A stretch of DNA of 64,000 nucleotides, taken from assembly GCA_023401925.1 (NCBI GenBank), contig JAEXDA010000002.1, forward strand, positions 1-64,000. The letters run 5' to 3'. Source of the stretch: Bacillota bacterium. GTDB taxonomy: Bacteria; Bacillota; UBA4882; UBA8346. Under the pieces are notes generated by a model, which was not told the origin of the DNA, searched no databases, and saw nothing but the letters and a program-made list of their open reading frames with translations. Both the position numbers and the translations under genes were made by a program. Numbering within the stretch: the first letter of the stretch is position 1; the number at the start of each line of letters is the position of its first letter. This document shows positions 23,517 through 32,851 of the stretch, one piece after another.

Positions 23517-25964
23517 TTATTTTTCAACCAAAACTAAAATACTACGATCATGAAGAGTATAATCGTTTTCCAGCAGCGTGCTGCCTCCGTCAAAGTTTTG
23601 ATGACCCCTCATCCACCCACCGGTGTTGTCGGTATCGAGAACTCGGTACCATCGCTTACCGCTTAAGTTTCTGGGAAACCATATCCGCTGCTGATTGGGG
23701 CTGCGATTGTAGGCTACATAAATGGAGCCGACTTGGGCATCGTGGTTTGGCGTTTTTTCGAATTGGGCATTGAGCCGGTAAGCGATAAAATCGATACCAT
23801 TCCAATCCGTGCCAGTGATTTCAGTACCATCCGCTTTGTACCAGGAAATATCCTTCAAGTCATTTCGGGGATTTACCGCACCGGTATAATATGCGGAAGG
23901 TCGTAAAGATTCATGTTGACTACGGAAGCGGATTAAATTTTGAACAAACGTAAAAGTATAAAGCTCCGGACTGGTTTCGATCAAATGCCGGTAGGCCGGT
24001 TGATCCCCCGTTTCCAGGCGGTTTTTCATTTCGTGATAGGGAGCAAAATCGATATACACCTCGGGATTATCAACCCAGACCATATTCATCTTTCCGATCC
24101 CCCGGTCTTTGTCATAGGGGGGGATAGGTCTGAATAACTCATCACCCCCGGTAAACATCGGAACACCGGCGGAGAGCATCAGCAGGACGAAGGCATTACG
24201 AATCGCTTTTTGTTGCAGTTCAATACTGCCGCCCTGATTCCAGCTGAGTTGATCGTCATTTTCAACCGCTTCCGTGAGATGAAAAAATTTATCATACGAG
24301 AAAATGTTTCGTAACGAGTTGCAGTCATCATGAGAGACAAAATAATTAATGGAATTCCATGGTTTTTTTCCGATGGCTTCTTTGGAACCGGATACGGATT
24401 TGGATAGGGTACCGACTTGTAAGGGAGTGGCTCCATATTTGTTCAGAGATGTTTTTAAGGTATTCCGGAATTGATCATTCCAAACCGACCAGCTTTCCGG
24501 AAACTTGTCTAGCCAGGTAATTTGGCTGTTATCACCCCATGGTTCGGCGATCAGATCGACTCCCGATTCAAAATTAACCGTCCTTGCAGGCAGCACCTGG
24601 CTGATATGGTCGAAAATTTGGGCCCCCGGGTCCGCTCTATAGTCGCCGTCGTCGTTGGTAATACTTAAAACCGGGGCCAGATCGAACCGAAAGCCATCCA
24701 CTCCCATTTCATCAGCCCAATATTTTAAGGAGTCAATCATCAGCTTTTTGACCTCGTCTTGGTCATAATTTAAATTCCCGCCACATTGGCCCCGCCCTTC
24801 ATAGCGCCGGTTTTGGTCCTGGAGATAATAATAGCTTTGATTGTCCAAACCGGTGTAGCTCAAATAACAAGCAGCCCGGTAGTCCTGAAGCTGAGAATTG
24901 TTCCGGTATACACTGGCTTTCCGAATCGCTTCCTCAATTTCGGTTCTGGTGAATGGATTGCCTTGATTGACATTTCGGTGTAAAAGCCCTTCACCGGTAT
25001 GATTATAGACCACGTCTATAAACACTTTGATTCCCAGTTCATGAAAAGCTTTCGCCATCGCTTGGAATTCCCGGATCGGCCCGCCGGGAGACTTATCCGC
25101 CGAAAACCGGCGGTTGGGAGAGAAATAATTGACCGTCATATAGCCCCAGGAATTATCGCCCCGGGGGTTTCCGTCGTTTTGCTCGTCGGCGAATTCCTGG
25201 ACCGGTAAAAACTCGACCGCCGTTACTCCAAGTTCTTTCAAGTAACCTGCTTTTTGGGCCATCCCCTTGAAGGTGCCGCGCTCATTTTGAGGAATTTCCC
25301 CATCCAGCATGGTCATCCCGCGCAGGCTGACTTCATAAATGATATCGTCTTTTAAAAGCCTGCGGGGTTTGACGCCGTAGTCCGCCGGATTCCTGGTGAA
25401 AAATCCAATCGATTTGGGCGCAATTTTGCCGGTGTCCTTCATCCGGTGGACGCCGCCGTAATAATCGTCGATATATTGGTTGGGATCGATATATATATCG
25501 GCAACCTGCGGGTCGTGACTTATTTCTCGGGCATAGGGATCGATCAGGAGTTTGTTGGGGTTAAAACGGTTGCCCTCAGCGTCCACATCGGAGAGAAAGC
25601 CTTTTTCGCTTCCTTTTTGCCAGTCTTCCCGGTATTCCCAGTTAGGCCCCCAGGCGCGATAGCCATAGTAAAAATAATCGGAGGTCAGGCCGGCGTCTTT
25701 CAATTCGCTTCGGGGGAGGGTCAGGCTCCATTGATCCCGATCTCGCTCCTGATCCCGGGAAAGATTTCTTACCAGAACTTCGTCCACTCCATAAGGAGCA
25801 CTATAAAAGTAGATTTGGATCTGCCCGGCGTGTTTCGAAAAGATGCGGAAACTGATTTCGTCGTTTTGGGGATTATAGTGAACTCCCAGTGCCGTTTCCA
25901 ACCTACATTTCACTCTCCTTTGCTTGAGATTCTTAAGATAATAGTTTTTCTCGGTGCGCCGCAA
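23517..25964 (-). CDS. GH13 isoamylase/glycogen-debranching-type enzyme
   Basis: An 815-residue alpha-1,6-glucan-debranching enzyme type (GlgX/isoamylase/pullulanase group). Residues about 20-130 form a CBM48-like N-terminal domain; the (beta/alpha)8 barrel follows. The four GH13 regions are visible: DVVYNHT, GFRFDLA (nucleophile Asp), LIAEPWG (acid/base Glu) and FVSHDD. It also has GGDELFR, as in debranching enzymes. No signal peptide is seen, so it is probably cytosolic and acts on glycogen or maltodextrin. The start is uncertain: TTG at 25964 has no good SD, while GTG 25913 and TTG 25901 lie just after AAAGGAG. No other glycogen gene is adjacent. Confidence 0.88.
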   Translation of the reverse strand: MRRTEKNYYLKNLKQRRVKCRLETALGVHYNPQNDEISFRIFSKHAGQIQIYFYSAPYGVDEVLVRNLSRDQERDRDQWSLTLPRSELKDAGLTSDYFYYGYRAWGPNWEYREDWQKGSEKGFLSDVDAEGNRFNPNKLLIDPYAREISHDPQVADIYIDPNQYIDDYYGGVHRMKDTGKIAPKSIGFFTRNPADYGVKPRRLLKDDIIYEVSLRGMTMLDGEIPQNERGTFKGMAQKAGYLKELGVTAVEFLPVQEFADEQNDGNPRGDNSWGYMTVNYFSPNRRFSADKSPGGPIREFQAMAKAFHELGIKVFIDVVYNHTGEGLLHRNVNQGNPFTRTEIEEAIRKASVYRNNSQLQDYRAACYLSYTGLDNQSYYYLQDQNRRYEGRGQCGGNLNYDQDEVKKLMIDSLKYWADEMGVDGFRFDLAPVLSITNDDGDYRADPGAQIFDHISQVLPARTVNFESGVDLIAEPWGDNSQITWLDKFPESWSVWNDQFRNTLKTSLNKYGATPLQVGTLSKSVSGSKEAIGKKPWNSINYFVSHDDCNSLRNIFSYDKFFHLTEAVENDDQLSWNQGGSIELQQKAIRNAFVLLMLSAGVPMFTGGDELFRPIPPYDKDRGIGKMNMVWVDNPEVYIDFAPYHEMKNRLETGDQPAYRHLIETSPELYTFTFVQNLIRFRSQHESLRPSAYYTGAVNPRNDLKDISWYKADGTEITGTDWNGIDFIAYRLNAQFEKTPNHDAQVGSIYVAYNRSPNQQRIWFPRNLSGKRWYRVLDTDNTGGWMRGHQNFDGGSTLLENDYTLHDRSILVLVEK

Positions 25965-26050
25965 TGTCTTGGTGATCCAATCAAGCTTATTATTGATTTT
26001 CCGGGACGATTTATGCGCAAGCCGGGCACCATAAAGAAATAAGCCCGAGA

Positions 26051-26757
26051 GTGCTTCGGCAAAGCGCCTTCATCGGGCTGATGCTTTTCGGGTCATTAAT
26101 CTTTCAAGTTCATGGCCTTCAATACATTGCGGCATCAACTTCTGCCTTTATTACCAGTCTATACGTGGTGATGGTCCCCATCGCCTTGTTGATGTTCATC
26201 CATAAACGCCTCGAGGGTTCTTCCCTCACCGGTGTGATTTTTGCTTTGACGGGCCTTTTTTTCCTTTGTGGAGGAGTGCGTTTACAATGTAATATCGGCA
26301 ATGGACTTACTTTTTTATCCGCCGTATGCTCCGCATTCCAGATCCTTTTGATTGACAGGTATACCAAAGAGGAAAGTCCGGTTTTGTTGGGCGCGTTTCA
26401 AGTCATGTTTTGCGCTTTGTTTTCCACGATTGCCTGGATAGCTACAGGAATGGATACCGTCGTTTGGAACTCCAGCGTAATTACAGCAGTAACGGTAACC
26501 GGATTAGTGTGTACGGCCTTTGCCTTTATCGTGCAAGCTGTTGTTCAGCAATTCACTTCTCCGACCCATACCGCTTTGATTTTCGTCGCCGAACCGGTTT
26601 TTGGGACCCTTTTCGCAATGATCATCCCCGATTCCCAAGGCGTTACCGAAGGACTGACTACAACATGGCCGTCGGTTCCATTTTGATGATGGGGGGAATG
26701 TTAATTTCCGAACTGGATTTGGCAAACAAAATACATATTCATACCCATACCGGTTGA
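26051..26757 (+). pseudogene. Broken EamA/DMT-family transporter
   Basis: The frame at 26051-26686 encodes most of an EamA transporter (TSAFITSLYVVMVPIALLMF and TALIFVAEPVFGTLFAM are typical of the two repeats) but lacks the first two transmembrane helices. Near 26640 a frameshift moves the true C-terminus, YNMAVGSILMMGGMLISEL, to another frame ending at 26757. Intact proteins have about 300 residues and ten helices. Both losses point to a dead gene. The debranching-enzyme gene starts 87 bp away in the opposite direction. Confidence 0.75.
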
Positions 26758-26833
26758 ATATTGGTTTCAAGGATAATTTTTTTCGAGCATCTCGCCCCAA
26801 GGGCAAAGTCAAAGGGAAAAAACATATAAAAAA

Positions 26834-26867
26834 AAGAATCATGACCCAAAAGAGAGTCATGATTCTT
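26834..26867 (-). terminator. Intrinsic terminator of the PNPOx-like gene
   Basis: AAGAATCATGAC / GTCATGATTCTT, a perfect 12-bp stem with a 10-nt loop. On the minus strand it is followed by a run of T and lies 24 bp past the stop at 26891. Confidence 0.8.
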
Positions 26868-26890
26868 CGATTTGGCCAGCGGGAAAGGTT

Positions 26891-27283
26891 TTAAAACTTG
26901 ATGACCCGGGGCTCGCCGCTAAAGGAGTAAATCGTGGCCGTGGCATCTTTCAGGTATAACACTTCCGTGTTGGCGTTCTCCGCTTGGTACATTTTTTGCA
27001 GGCTGGGATAAGCATCCAACATGTGTTTTTTCGCTTCGATCCTCTCATCCCTTACTGCGGTTGCCGCGACACGAATCCACTCGCTGCCGTTAAAAGCGCT
27101 GATTTCAATCTTGGGATTGGCCTGCATCTGCCGAGAGACATTCTTGACTTTGCCGGTCTGAATATAAAGCTTGCCCTCAAAAATATCTACGGTTCCGAAT
27201 GGGCGCACCCTTGGCTGATCCCCTTCAACAGTGGCAAGGTAATAAGTCTGGCACTTCTTCAAAAAATCATACACTTCTTGCAT
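26891..27283 (-). CDS. Pyridoxamine 5'-phosphate oxidase-like flavin-binding protein
   Basis: A 130-residue split-barrel protein of the PNPOx-like superfamily, which binds FMN or F420 and reduces small molecules. MQEVYDFLKKCQTYYLATVE then PRVRPFGTVDIFEGKLYIQTG is the usual N-terminal half of the short clostridial members. ATG at 27283 follows AAGGGGG; the open frame continues upstream to 27355 without an SD. It is divergent from an HxlR-type regulator with a palindrome in between, a common pairing. The substrate is unknown. Confidence 0.88.
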   Translation of the reverse strand: MQEVYDFLKKCQTYYLATVEGDQPRVRPFGTVDIFEGKLYIQTGKVKNVSRQMQANPKIEISAFNGSEWIRVAATAVRDERIEAKKHMLDAYPSLQKMYQAENANTEVLYLKDATATIYSFSGEPRVIKF

Positions 27284-27423
27284 GGAAAAACCCCCTTCAT
27301 ATTTACCATGAATCCCCCAGGTTTTAAGAACTTGCCGGAAATTTACTTGACCCATGGCTTTTTGCTTGATATCATTTTATTATGTATTAAGAATTAATCA
27401 AGTACGATTTTTTAATATACAAA

Positions 27424-27439
27424 GTATCCAAAAGGATAC
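27424..27439. promoter_or_regulatory. Candidate HxlR operator
   Basis: Perfect inverted repeat GTATCC-AAAA-GGATAC in the 170-bp gap between the divergent PNPOx-like and HxlR genes, 15 bp before the HxlR start and just upstream of its SD (AAAGGAGG). Confidence 0.5.
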
Positions 27440-27453
27440 CAAAGGAGGCAAGC

Positions 27454-27795
27454 ATGAAAGAAGAGGATTTTGGCCGATGCCCTTATGTTACGGTGCAAAA
27501 ACTGCTTTCCGGAAAATGGACATTGTCCGTTCTATTTCTGCTATCCGATAAAACGATGCGCTTTAGCGAGATCCAACGAGAACTCCCCAGGCTTACCCAA
27601 GCGACGCTGACCAAACAGCTTCGAGGACTTGAGGAGGACGGATTGATCATCAGGACAGTGTATACCCAGATACCGCCCAAAGTGGAATATTCCTTAAGTG
27701 ATATTGGAGAAAAGTTTAAACCGGTGATGGATTCCTTGAAGATCTGGGGCGGAGAATATATTCAATTCTTAGGCAATCAAAAAGGCTCTGTTTAA
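27454..27795 (+). CDS. HxlR-family winged-helix regulator
   Basis: A 113-residue HxlR-type DNA-binding protein. The signature CPYVTVQKLLSGKWTLSVLFLL (residues 9-30), MRFSEIQRELPRLTQATLTKQL and VEYSLSDIGEKFKPVMDSL are all present. Such proteins bind as dimers to inverted repeats and often sense electrophiles or redox change, sometimes through the N-terminal cysteine, here C9. AAAGGAGG lies six bases upstream. It most likely controls the divergent flavin-binding protein gene and itself. Confidence 0.92.
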   Translation: MKEEDFGRCPYVTVQKLLSGKWTLSVLFLLSDKTMRFSEIQRELPRLTQATLTKQLRGLEEDGLIIRTVYTQIPPKVEYSLSDIGEKFKPVMDSLKIWGGEYIQFLGNQKGSV

Positions 27796-28126
27796 AACGA
27801 TTGGTGAAATTTTTGCCCGCCCTGGGTTGAAGCCCCATGGGGGGTCCTATTTGGCGATCATTTGAAAATTCCCTCCGGGGAGCGACGATTCTTACAAAAG
27901 ATAGTTATAAAATATGCGGATCATTATATACCAGCGTAACCGGGGCAACCAAGGGACTTGCATCGGGGTATTTATAAGGCGGCTTTATATTCCTTCTTCT
28001 TTTGGAACGGCAAGATTTGCATCTTGCTGAAGTACGAGAGATTTTCCTACGATCTTGGGATTGCCCTCGGAGAGGCAATGGATAGGAATTAAAAAGCGCA
28101 AGATGGAGCGGGCGCTGGATTAACTC
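27796..28126. other. Intergenic region, no gene recognised
   Basis: About 330 bp. A plus-strand stretch near 28010-28083 reads QDLHLAEVREIFL, faintly like a MerR-family helix, but has no start or full domain. Nothing else is supported. Confidence 0.3.
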
Positions 28127-28960
28127 TTACTTGGAAAACAACCACCACACCAGATTGGTTACAGTATGGCTGATGATGGCGCAGGGGAGGTTGTTTCCGG
28201 TCAATTGATATACCAGGCAATAACAAAAGCCGGCAACGGTGGCGATGAGGACCATGGGCCAACCGCCGTAAAAGATATGGCCGAATCCAAAAATCAGCGA
28301 ACTGAGGATCAAGGGCATTCCATAGCGGGGCAAAAACTGTTGAATATAGCCGTACAGTAAACCCCGGATAAAGAATTCTTGCGCCAGAGCGACAATAAAC
28401 ATCATATAAACGGCGGTAATCAAAATCCTTTTCCAATCTGCGCTGCAGGGGCATAAGTGCAGAAAGTTCAACCTTTGAACGATATAGATATTCAAAAGGA
28501 TAAAAACAAAGGTGAGACCCAGGGTAACCAGTAAAGGTTTCCAGCCGATGGTTAAAGAAAAATTGATGGATATCTTACGAAAACAAAGATAATACCAGAA
28601 CAAAACGGCGATCAGGATCCGGTAAACCAACTCGAAATGAATTAAATGGGGATAGGAAATTACCGGTACGCTCGGAAGCAAATTTAACATCCCGGCGTAA
28701 ATAATCCCCAAAATAATCAAGTCCCACCAGTAAAACCTTCCACCTGCCGATGAAAAACCAATACTTAACAGAACTGCCGATGTATATGCTACGACAATCC
28801 CGGACGACAGAACCCTGTTGTGAACAAACGCCTTGGCCGGAGTTAAAAATACCATCCAGACAACAAAACAGCAAAACAGCCCAATCATAGCCCAATCCGT
28901 CATTCTCAGCCCGTTTTGAATACTTCCTGCAATGCTTATCATTTCGTTGAGGATGCCCAT
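28127..28960 (-). CDS. CPBP-family intramembrane protein (altered active site)
   Basis: A 277-residue membrane protein with about seven helices and a C-terminal CPBP (CAAX protease/bacteriocin-processing, ABI) domain. Motif 2 (FGFGH) and motif 3 (HTVTN) are intact. In motif 1, usually EExxxR, the sequence is QEFFIR: the first glutamate, thought to be catalytic, is a glutamine. The protein may therefore be inactive or act as a binding module. Families of this type serve in prenyl-protein processing or bacteriocin immunity; no such substrate gene is near. It is monocistronic as far as can be seen. Confidence 0.85.
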   Translation of the reverse strand: MGILNEMISIAGSIQNGLRMTDWAMIGLFCCFVVWMVFLTPAKAFVHNRVLSSGIVVAYTSAVLLSIGFSSAGGRFYWWDLIILGIIYAGMLNLLPSVPVISYPHLIHFELVYRILIAVLFWYYLCFRKISINFSLTIGWKPLLVTLGLTFVFILLNIYIVQRLNFLHLCPCSADWKRILITAVYMMFIVALAQEFFIRGLLYGYIQQFLPRYGMPLILSSLIFGFGHIFYGGWPMVLIATVAGFCYCLVYQLTGNNLPCAIISHTVTNLVWWLFSK

Positions 28961-29097
28961 CGTCAGTTACCCGGAAATAGGGTGGATGCTTGCATCCACG
29001 GTGCTAGGGTAATCCGGTTGCTCCGTTTCTTGTTCAATCGATACAAGTATCATGTTATCATAAGATTTTGGGTTTTTAAACCATAGGTTTATTAAAT

Positions 29098-29547
29098 TCA
29101 TGCTGTTCTCGTTACAAAAAATGTCCCCAGCAAAAAAAGGACGATTCCCGCGATCTTGGAAAACGTTATCGGCGCCACCGGCATTCCCAGGAGGCCAAAA
29201 TGATCAACCAACAAAGCCGCAACGAGCTGCCCGATGATAATGTACATGAATCCCATTGTTGCGCCGATTCGGGGTAAAATGGAAATCATTAATGCAAGAA
29301 TAAAAACCCCCAAAACTCCTCCCAAATAAAGATACCATTCCTTTGGGCCCGGTAAATTTTGGAGGGAAATGGTTTTCGGAAAAATCAGGACAATCACGCC
29401 AACCAGAAGCAAATTCACGATGGTTAAAACAAATATTGAACCATAAGTGCCTACCCTGCCGGCTAAAGCGGTGTTGATAATTCCTTGCAGGGTCATCATC
29501 AATCCTACCAGCAGCCCTAATGAAATTTCCAGTAAAACGAAGGCCAT
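29098..29547 (-). CDS. Small DMT-superfamily transporter (YdcZ/DUF606)
   Basis: A 149-residue protein with five hydrophobic helices of the YdcZ/DUF606 family, half-size relatives of EamA transporters that function as dimers or with a paired half. MTLQGIINTALAGRVG and IGATMGFMYIIIGQL are family motifs. No partner half is adjacent, so a homodimer is likely. The substrate is unknown. The minus-strand neighbours are spaced by about 90 bp on one side and 137 on the other. Confidence 0.85.
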   Translation of the reverse strand: MAFVLLEISLGLLVGLMMTLQGIINTALAGRVGTYGSIFVLTIVNLLLVGVIVLIFPKTISLQNLPGPKEWYLYLGGVLGVFILALMISILPRIGATMGFMYIIIGQLVAALLVDHFGLLGMPVAPITFSKIAGIVLFLLGTFFVTRTA

Positions 29548-29639
29548 AATTATTTTCCATCTCTTTTCACTGTAGTGTATCCAGATATAATGTCAAGCCG
29601 CGGATCTAAATTAGATTCCCAGCCAAGGCATTCATAAGG

Positions 29640-30779
29640 TTAGATAAAAGATTCGGAGGTCGCAAAGGCGATATTGGATTCCAATTCCCTGTGGGTATGG
29701 GCGGAAACATACCGGAAGATCGCCCTCTCCTGAAATTCTTGCAGGTTTCTCGCGCCGGTAAAACCGAAAGCCAATTGAATACTTTTACCGAGGATGTATA
29801 AAAGCAAATGAGTGGGTCCAATGCAGGGGACTAATCCCGATACACCTTCAACACGGTGTTTCATCTTCCGCTCGGATGTCAGAAACCGGTCGATATCATC
29901 GATACCGGTTATATCGGGAACTTCAACCGAATTATATCTTGCTCCTTCGTACAGTTTATACATTTTGCCATCGATTTTGAATATTTTGCCGGGCGCTTCA
30001 TCACATCCGGCAAATAACTTGCCAAGCATCACGCCGTCCGCGCCGGCAGCCAGCGCTTTGACAATGTCCCCGGAATTTCGAATCCCGCCGTCAGCGATGA
30101 CTTTCATGTGGTGTGCTTTAGCGACTTTGGATACTTCAATAATCGATGTCAGTTGGCTCATGCCGCATCCGGATATGATTCCCGTCGTGCAAATACTTCC
30201 CGGCCCCAAGCCTACTTTGACCGCAGCCAGCGGTAATTGAGTAAAAATTTCGGCGCCTTCGCTATTGGCGATATTTCCCAAAATAATTTTAAAAGGGTAT
30301 TTTTGGGATAGCTTGGTAACATTCTCAATGCTTTGGACATGAAGGGGTTGAACATTATTTAATATGACATATTGAATATCGTCACGTTGTAGAAGATATT
30401 CGGCCCTTTGGGTATCAAACGAAGAACAGGCGACAATGACATACGGGGTTCCGGAGCCGGTTGCAGCGGCATGGGGATATTTTTCCTGATCCATTTTGAA
30501 ATTTTTCACTTTGGAAAGGAAGGGGGGGATTTCTTCCATGGCCATTTCATTATGGATTGTACCGAGTCCGCCCATTTCGCTGATGGCAGCGATCAGTTCC
30601 GGACTGGATACGGTGGGCATATGGGCTGACATGATCGGAAGACTGGATGTTAATCCCGCGATCATGGTGGTACTGATGTCGGCTTCTTCGGGAAAAACAT
30701 CGGATGTTCTGGGTTCAATGAGAATGTCATCAAAGTTTAGGCATGGCATATGGTTATCAAGAAAGCCTCTTATCTCCAT
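29640..30779 (-). CDS. IMP dehydrogenase/GMP reductase-family enzyme
   Basis: A 379-residue (beta/alpha)8 enzyme of the IMPDH/GMPR family without the CBS pair found in most IMP dehydrogenases. The nucleotide-binding loop with catalytic cysteine is VGLGPGSICTTGIISGCGMS, followed by IADGGIRNSGDIVKALAAGA. The N-terminal LNFDDILIEPRTSDVFP is typical. The lack of CBS domains and the length fit GMP reductase (GMP to IMP) or the uncharacterised GuaB-related branch. No purine gene is adjacent. I leave the symbol blank because the two reactions cannot be separated by eye. Confidence 0.88.
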   Translation of the reverse strand: MEIRGFLDNHMPCLNFDDILIEPRTSDVFPEEADISTTMIAGLTSSLPIMSAHMPTVSSPELIAAISEMGGLGTIHNEMAMEEIPPFLSKVKNFKMDQEKYPHAAATGSGTPYVIVACSSFDTQRAEYLLQRDDIQYVILNNVQPLHVQSIENVTKLSQKYPFKIILGNIANSEGAEIFTQLPLAAVKVGLGPGSICTTGIISGCGMSQLTSIIEVSKVAKAHHMKVIADGGIRNSGDIVKALAAGADGVMLGKLFAGCDEAPGKIFKIDGKMYKLYEGARYNSVEVPDITGIDDIDRFLTSERKMKHRVEGVSGLVPCIGPTHLLLYILGKSIQLAFGFTGARNLQEFQERAIFRYVSAHTHRELESNIAFATSESFI

Positions 30780-31238
30780 TTAATGCCTCTCCTTACATTA
30801 ATAGTATATTTAGTATAGAATTTATTTGAAAATCAGTCAATAAATTTACACAAATTTATAGAATTACTTTAATTAAAAATCGTTCTAGCTGGTAGATGCC
30901 AATTTAAAAAAAAGGACATATTTCACGGACGAATGATTAATTTGAGGATAAAGATCAAACAAGATATTTCCGGTAGACAATATTATCCCTGTTATATGAC
31001 ATAATTTATCTGCGGTTCCCACCGGGTGACTTTTTATTTTCATCGTAAAAATTTGAGCGGAAGGACAGATGTCATTTATAATTTCCAAAAATTGTATTAT
31101 ATTCTTTGCAATGAATAAAAAATTGCGGAAGAAACTGAGATTCTCGAAAAAACACCAAGATAATTTTGGCTTGCCTGATATGAATTTCATAGAAAAGTTC
31201 CTTTTTGAAAACGAAACGAAGATAAGAGGTGGTATTCA
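30780..31238. other. AT-rich intergenic region
   Basis: About 460 bp between divergent genes. Long frames on both strands lack SDs and look non-coding. It presumably holds promoters for both neighbours; none is clear enough to mark. Confidence 0.4.
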
Positions 31239-31427
31239 ATGGAATATATGAATGATGAAATCAATCTGAAAGCAAAGATCACAGCAACCCGGGCTATCAT
31301 GTATAATCTCTGGAATCAACGGGGCCGTTTTGATGATGATCTGTTGGAGGTCAGTACGCAATTGGACTATTTAATTACTCAATATCAGCGATTGCTGATG
31401 AAGAAACCGGAATCAAAATGTTTATAA
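31239..31427 (+). CDS. Spo0E-like sporulation regulatory phosphatase
   Basis: A 62-residue Spo0E-like protein: helix 1 NLKAKITATRAIMYNLWNQR and helix 2 LLEVSTQLDYLITQYQRL with the S-x-x-L-D-x-L-I motif. ATG at 31239 follows AAGAGGTGG. Together with the gene at 2715 it shows that the organism controls Spo0A phosphorylation and hence probably sporulates. The two paralogues are quite different in sequence and may answer different signals. Confidence 0.82.
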   Translation: MEYMNDEINLKAKITATRAIMYNLWNQRGRFDDDLLEVSTQLDYLITQYQRLLMKKPESKCL

Positions 31428-31650
31428 ACCGGTTTTAAAAATTTTATAATTTCGGTAATCATCGAAATGACAAACTAAAAAATTTATTTGGAGAGGAAGG
31501 ATTTTTAGGGTCGCATCTAAAAATTATCATGAGAGAGTTTGCGCTAGACTTTAAGCGTAATGTTTCTCAGCGCACAACCTACTTAGCGGACATTCCGCTG
31601 GTTTGCCCGAATGCGAACCAACCAATGAAAGCATTTTTGAGGAAAACTTC

Positions 31651-32352
31651 ATGGAACCGAGAATATCAAAAATTGTTGAGCTCATTGATGGCGATCCGGT
31701 ATTGTTTGAAATATTCAAAAGCTGTCCTTACGAAATTCTTCATTATTGGAACATTAAAGAGTATCCAGCCGGTACGATCATCTGTCATCAAGGGGAAGTC
31801 ATTGATAATTTGAATATCATTGTCAATGGGTTTATTGATATCTATTTTACAAGAGAAAACGGTAAAAAATATAATATCGCCACCCATAAAAGCGGGGGCT
31901 TCATTGGCGAGATGGAGTTTTTTGAAAATAAACCCTTTGTTTGTTCGGTGGAGGCTTATACCGATCTGACTGTTTTGGAAATCAAGCGGGAACATTTTCT
32001 CAAATGGGTCGCCGAAGACCGGAACATAAGCTCCTATGTGATTAAAGTGTTATCGCGGGAATTTTATGATTACTCCCTGAAAGCGGGGATTGATATTCTT
32101 TATCCTCTAAAGGCCAGATTATGTTCTTACCTTTTATCCAAAAGCAAGCAAGTGTCCGCCAAAACCACCCATATTGAAGTTAAAATCAACAAGGAAAAAT
32201 TGAGTGAAGAATTAGCCGTTACCTCCCGAAGCATTCACCGGGTTTTGCATGATTTACAAAAAAAAGATATTATTGAAGTCAAAGCGGATGTTATCATCAT
32301 CAAAGATTTGAACCGGTTGGTGTCCGAAGAAGAGAACAACCGGGGTGATTGA
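31651..32352 (+). CDS. Crp/Fnr-family transcriptional regulator
   Basis: A 233-residue regulator: a cyclic-nucleotide-binding-type beta-barrel (residues about 20-130; PAGTIICHQGEVIDNLNIIV and GFIGEMEFF), a dimer helix and a C-terminal Crp-type winged helix (INKEKLSEELAVTSRSIHRVLHDL). No cysteine cluster of the Fnr iron-sulfur type is present. The GEMEFF loop lacks the RS pair that binds cAMP phosphate in Crp, so cAMP is unlikely. ATG at 31651 follows GAGG by eight bases. Targets are unknown; two tandem terminators follow. Confidence 0.9.
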   Translation: MEPRISKIVELIDGDPVLFEIFKSCPYEILHYWNIKEYPAGTIICHQGEVIDNLNIIVNGFIDIYFTRENGKKYNIATHKSGGFIGEMEFFENKPFVCSVEAYTDLTVLEIKREHFLKWVAEDRNISSYVIKVLSREFYDYSLKAGIDILYPLKARLCSYLLSKSKQVSAKTTHIEVKINKEKLSEELAVTSRSIHRVLHDLQKKDIIEVKADVIIIKDLNRLVSEEENNRGD

Positions 32353-32529
32353 TTGAAAGGTATAAGAGAGTCCGTTGTTTTTGAAAAGTCCCGGTAATTT
32401 TTGAATTGAAGCTGGGATAATGAAAATTTTCGATTGATTTTTCGCCCTCCGGAGTTCCCGACACAAAATCGACACACTTTTTTCAAAATTCCGTGATAAA
32501 ATGATAGTGGGTAAAAACTGGAAAGACTC

Positions 32530-32556
32530 AAAGCCGGGGTGGAGCACCTCGGCTTT
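32530..32556 (+). terminator. Intrinsic terminator 1 of the locus A leader
   Basis: AAAGCCGGGGTG / CACCTCGGCTTT, 12-bp stem with one G-U pair and a GAG loop, followed by TCTATTTT. It lies some 40 bp after GATAAAATGATAG, a possible -10 region conserved in copy B, so a short RNA could be made. Confidence 0.7.
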
Positions 32557-32572
32557 TCTATTTTCCCTCACT

Positions 32573-32607
32573 AACCTGCCGGAGTTGGTATCCGGGAGGT
32601 TTTTTTA
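32573..32607 (+). terminator. Intrinsic terminator 2 of the locus A leader
   Basis: AACCT-G-CCGG / CCGG-G-AGGTT with a 9-nt loop and seven T. The same hairpin recurs at 43597-43628 after another gene, and in damaged form at 44505-44537. Confidence 0.7.
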
Positions 32608-32685
32608 TAAACGCCGCGGAACCCGGTGTTTTTGGTAGTATCGGATATTTTTTATCATTTCCCCCGCCGAAGAATATAAATAGAG

Positions 32686-32851
32686 GGGAGAAATGATTTT
32701 GCAGATGAGTAAAACAGCATTGCGGAGGGAAGAAATCATTTTGTAGGTCGTCGAAACAACAGTGGCGATGGAAGAAATGATTTTACAGACCAGTCAAACA
32801 ATATTGCCGGTGGGAGAAACGACTTTGGCGGTCTGCAAAATGATTTCTCCC
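32686..32851. repeat. 42-bp repeat array of copy A, about four units
   Basis: Units of the form GGGAGAAATGATTTTGCAGA followed by CCAGTCAAACAATATTGCCG. Translated in one frame the unit reads GRNDFTDQSNNIAG, but stop codons interrupt the first unit. The last unit ends in GCAAAATGATTTCTCCC, nearly the reverse complement of the start of every unit, so it can pair with any of them. Confidence 0.85.

Noticed and set aside
25446..26042. 198-codon plus-strand frame opposite the debranching enzyme
   Set aside because: Antisense shadow of a clear GH13 gene; no domain.
28010..28083. MerR-like fragment (QDLHLAEVREIFL)
   Set aside because: Too short, and without the DNA-binding helix or a start; similarity may be chance.
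30885..31190. 101-codon minus-strand frame upstream of the IMPDH-family gene
   Set aside because: AT-rich, no SD, composition unlike protein-coding neighbours.
32686..32851. CRISPR array
   Set aside because: The repeat fills nearly the whole 42-bp unit with no unique spacers, and no cas genes are present.
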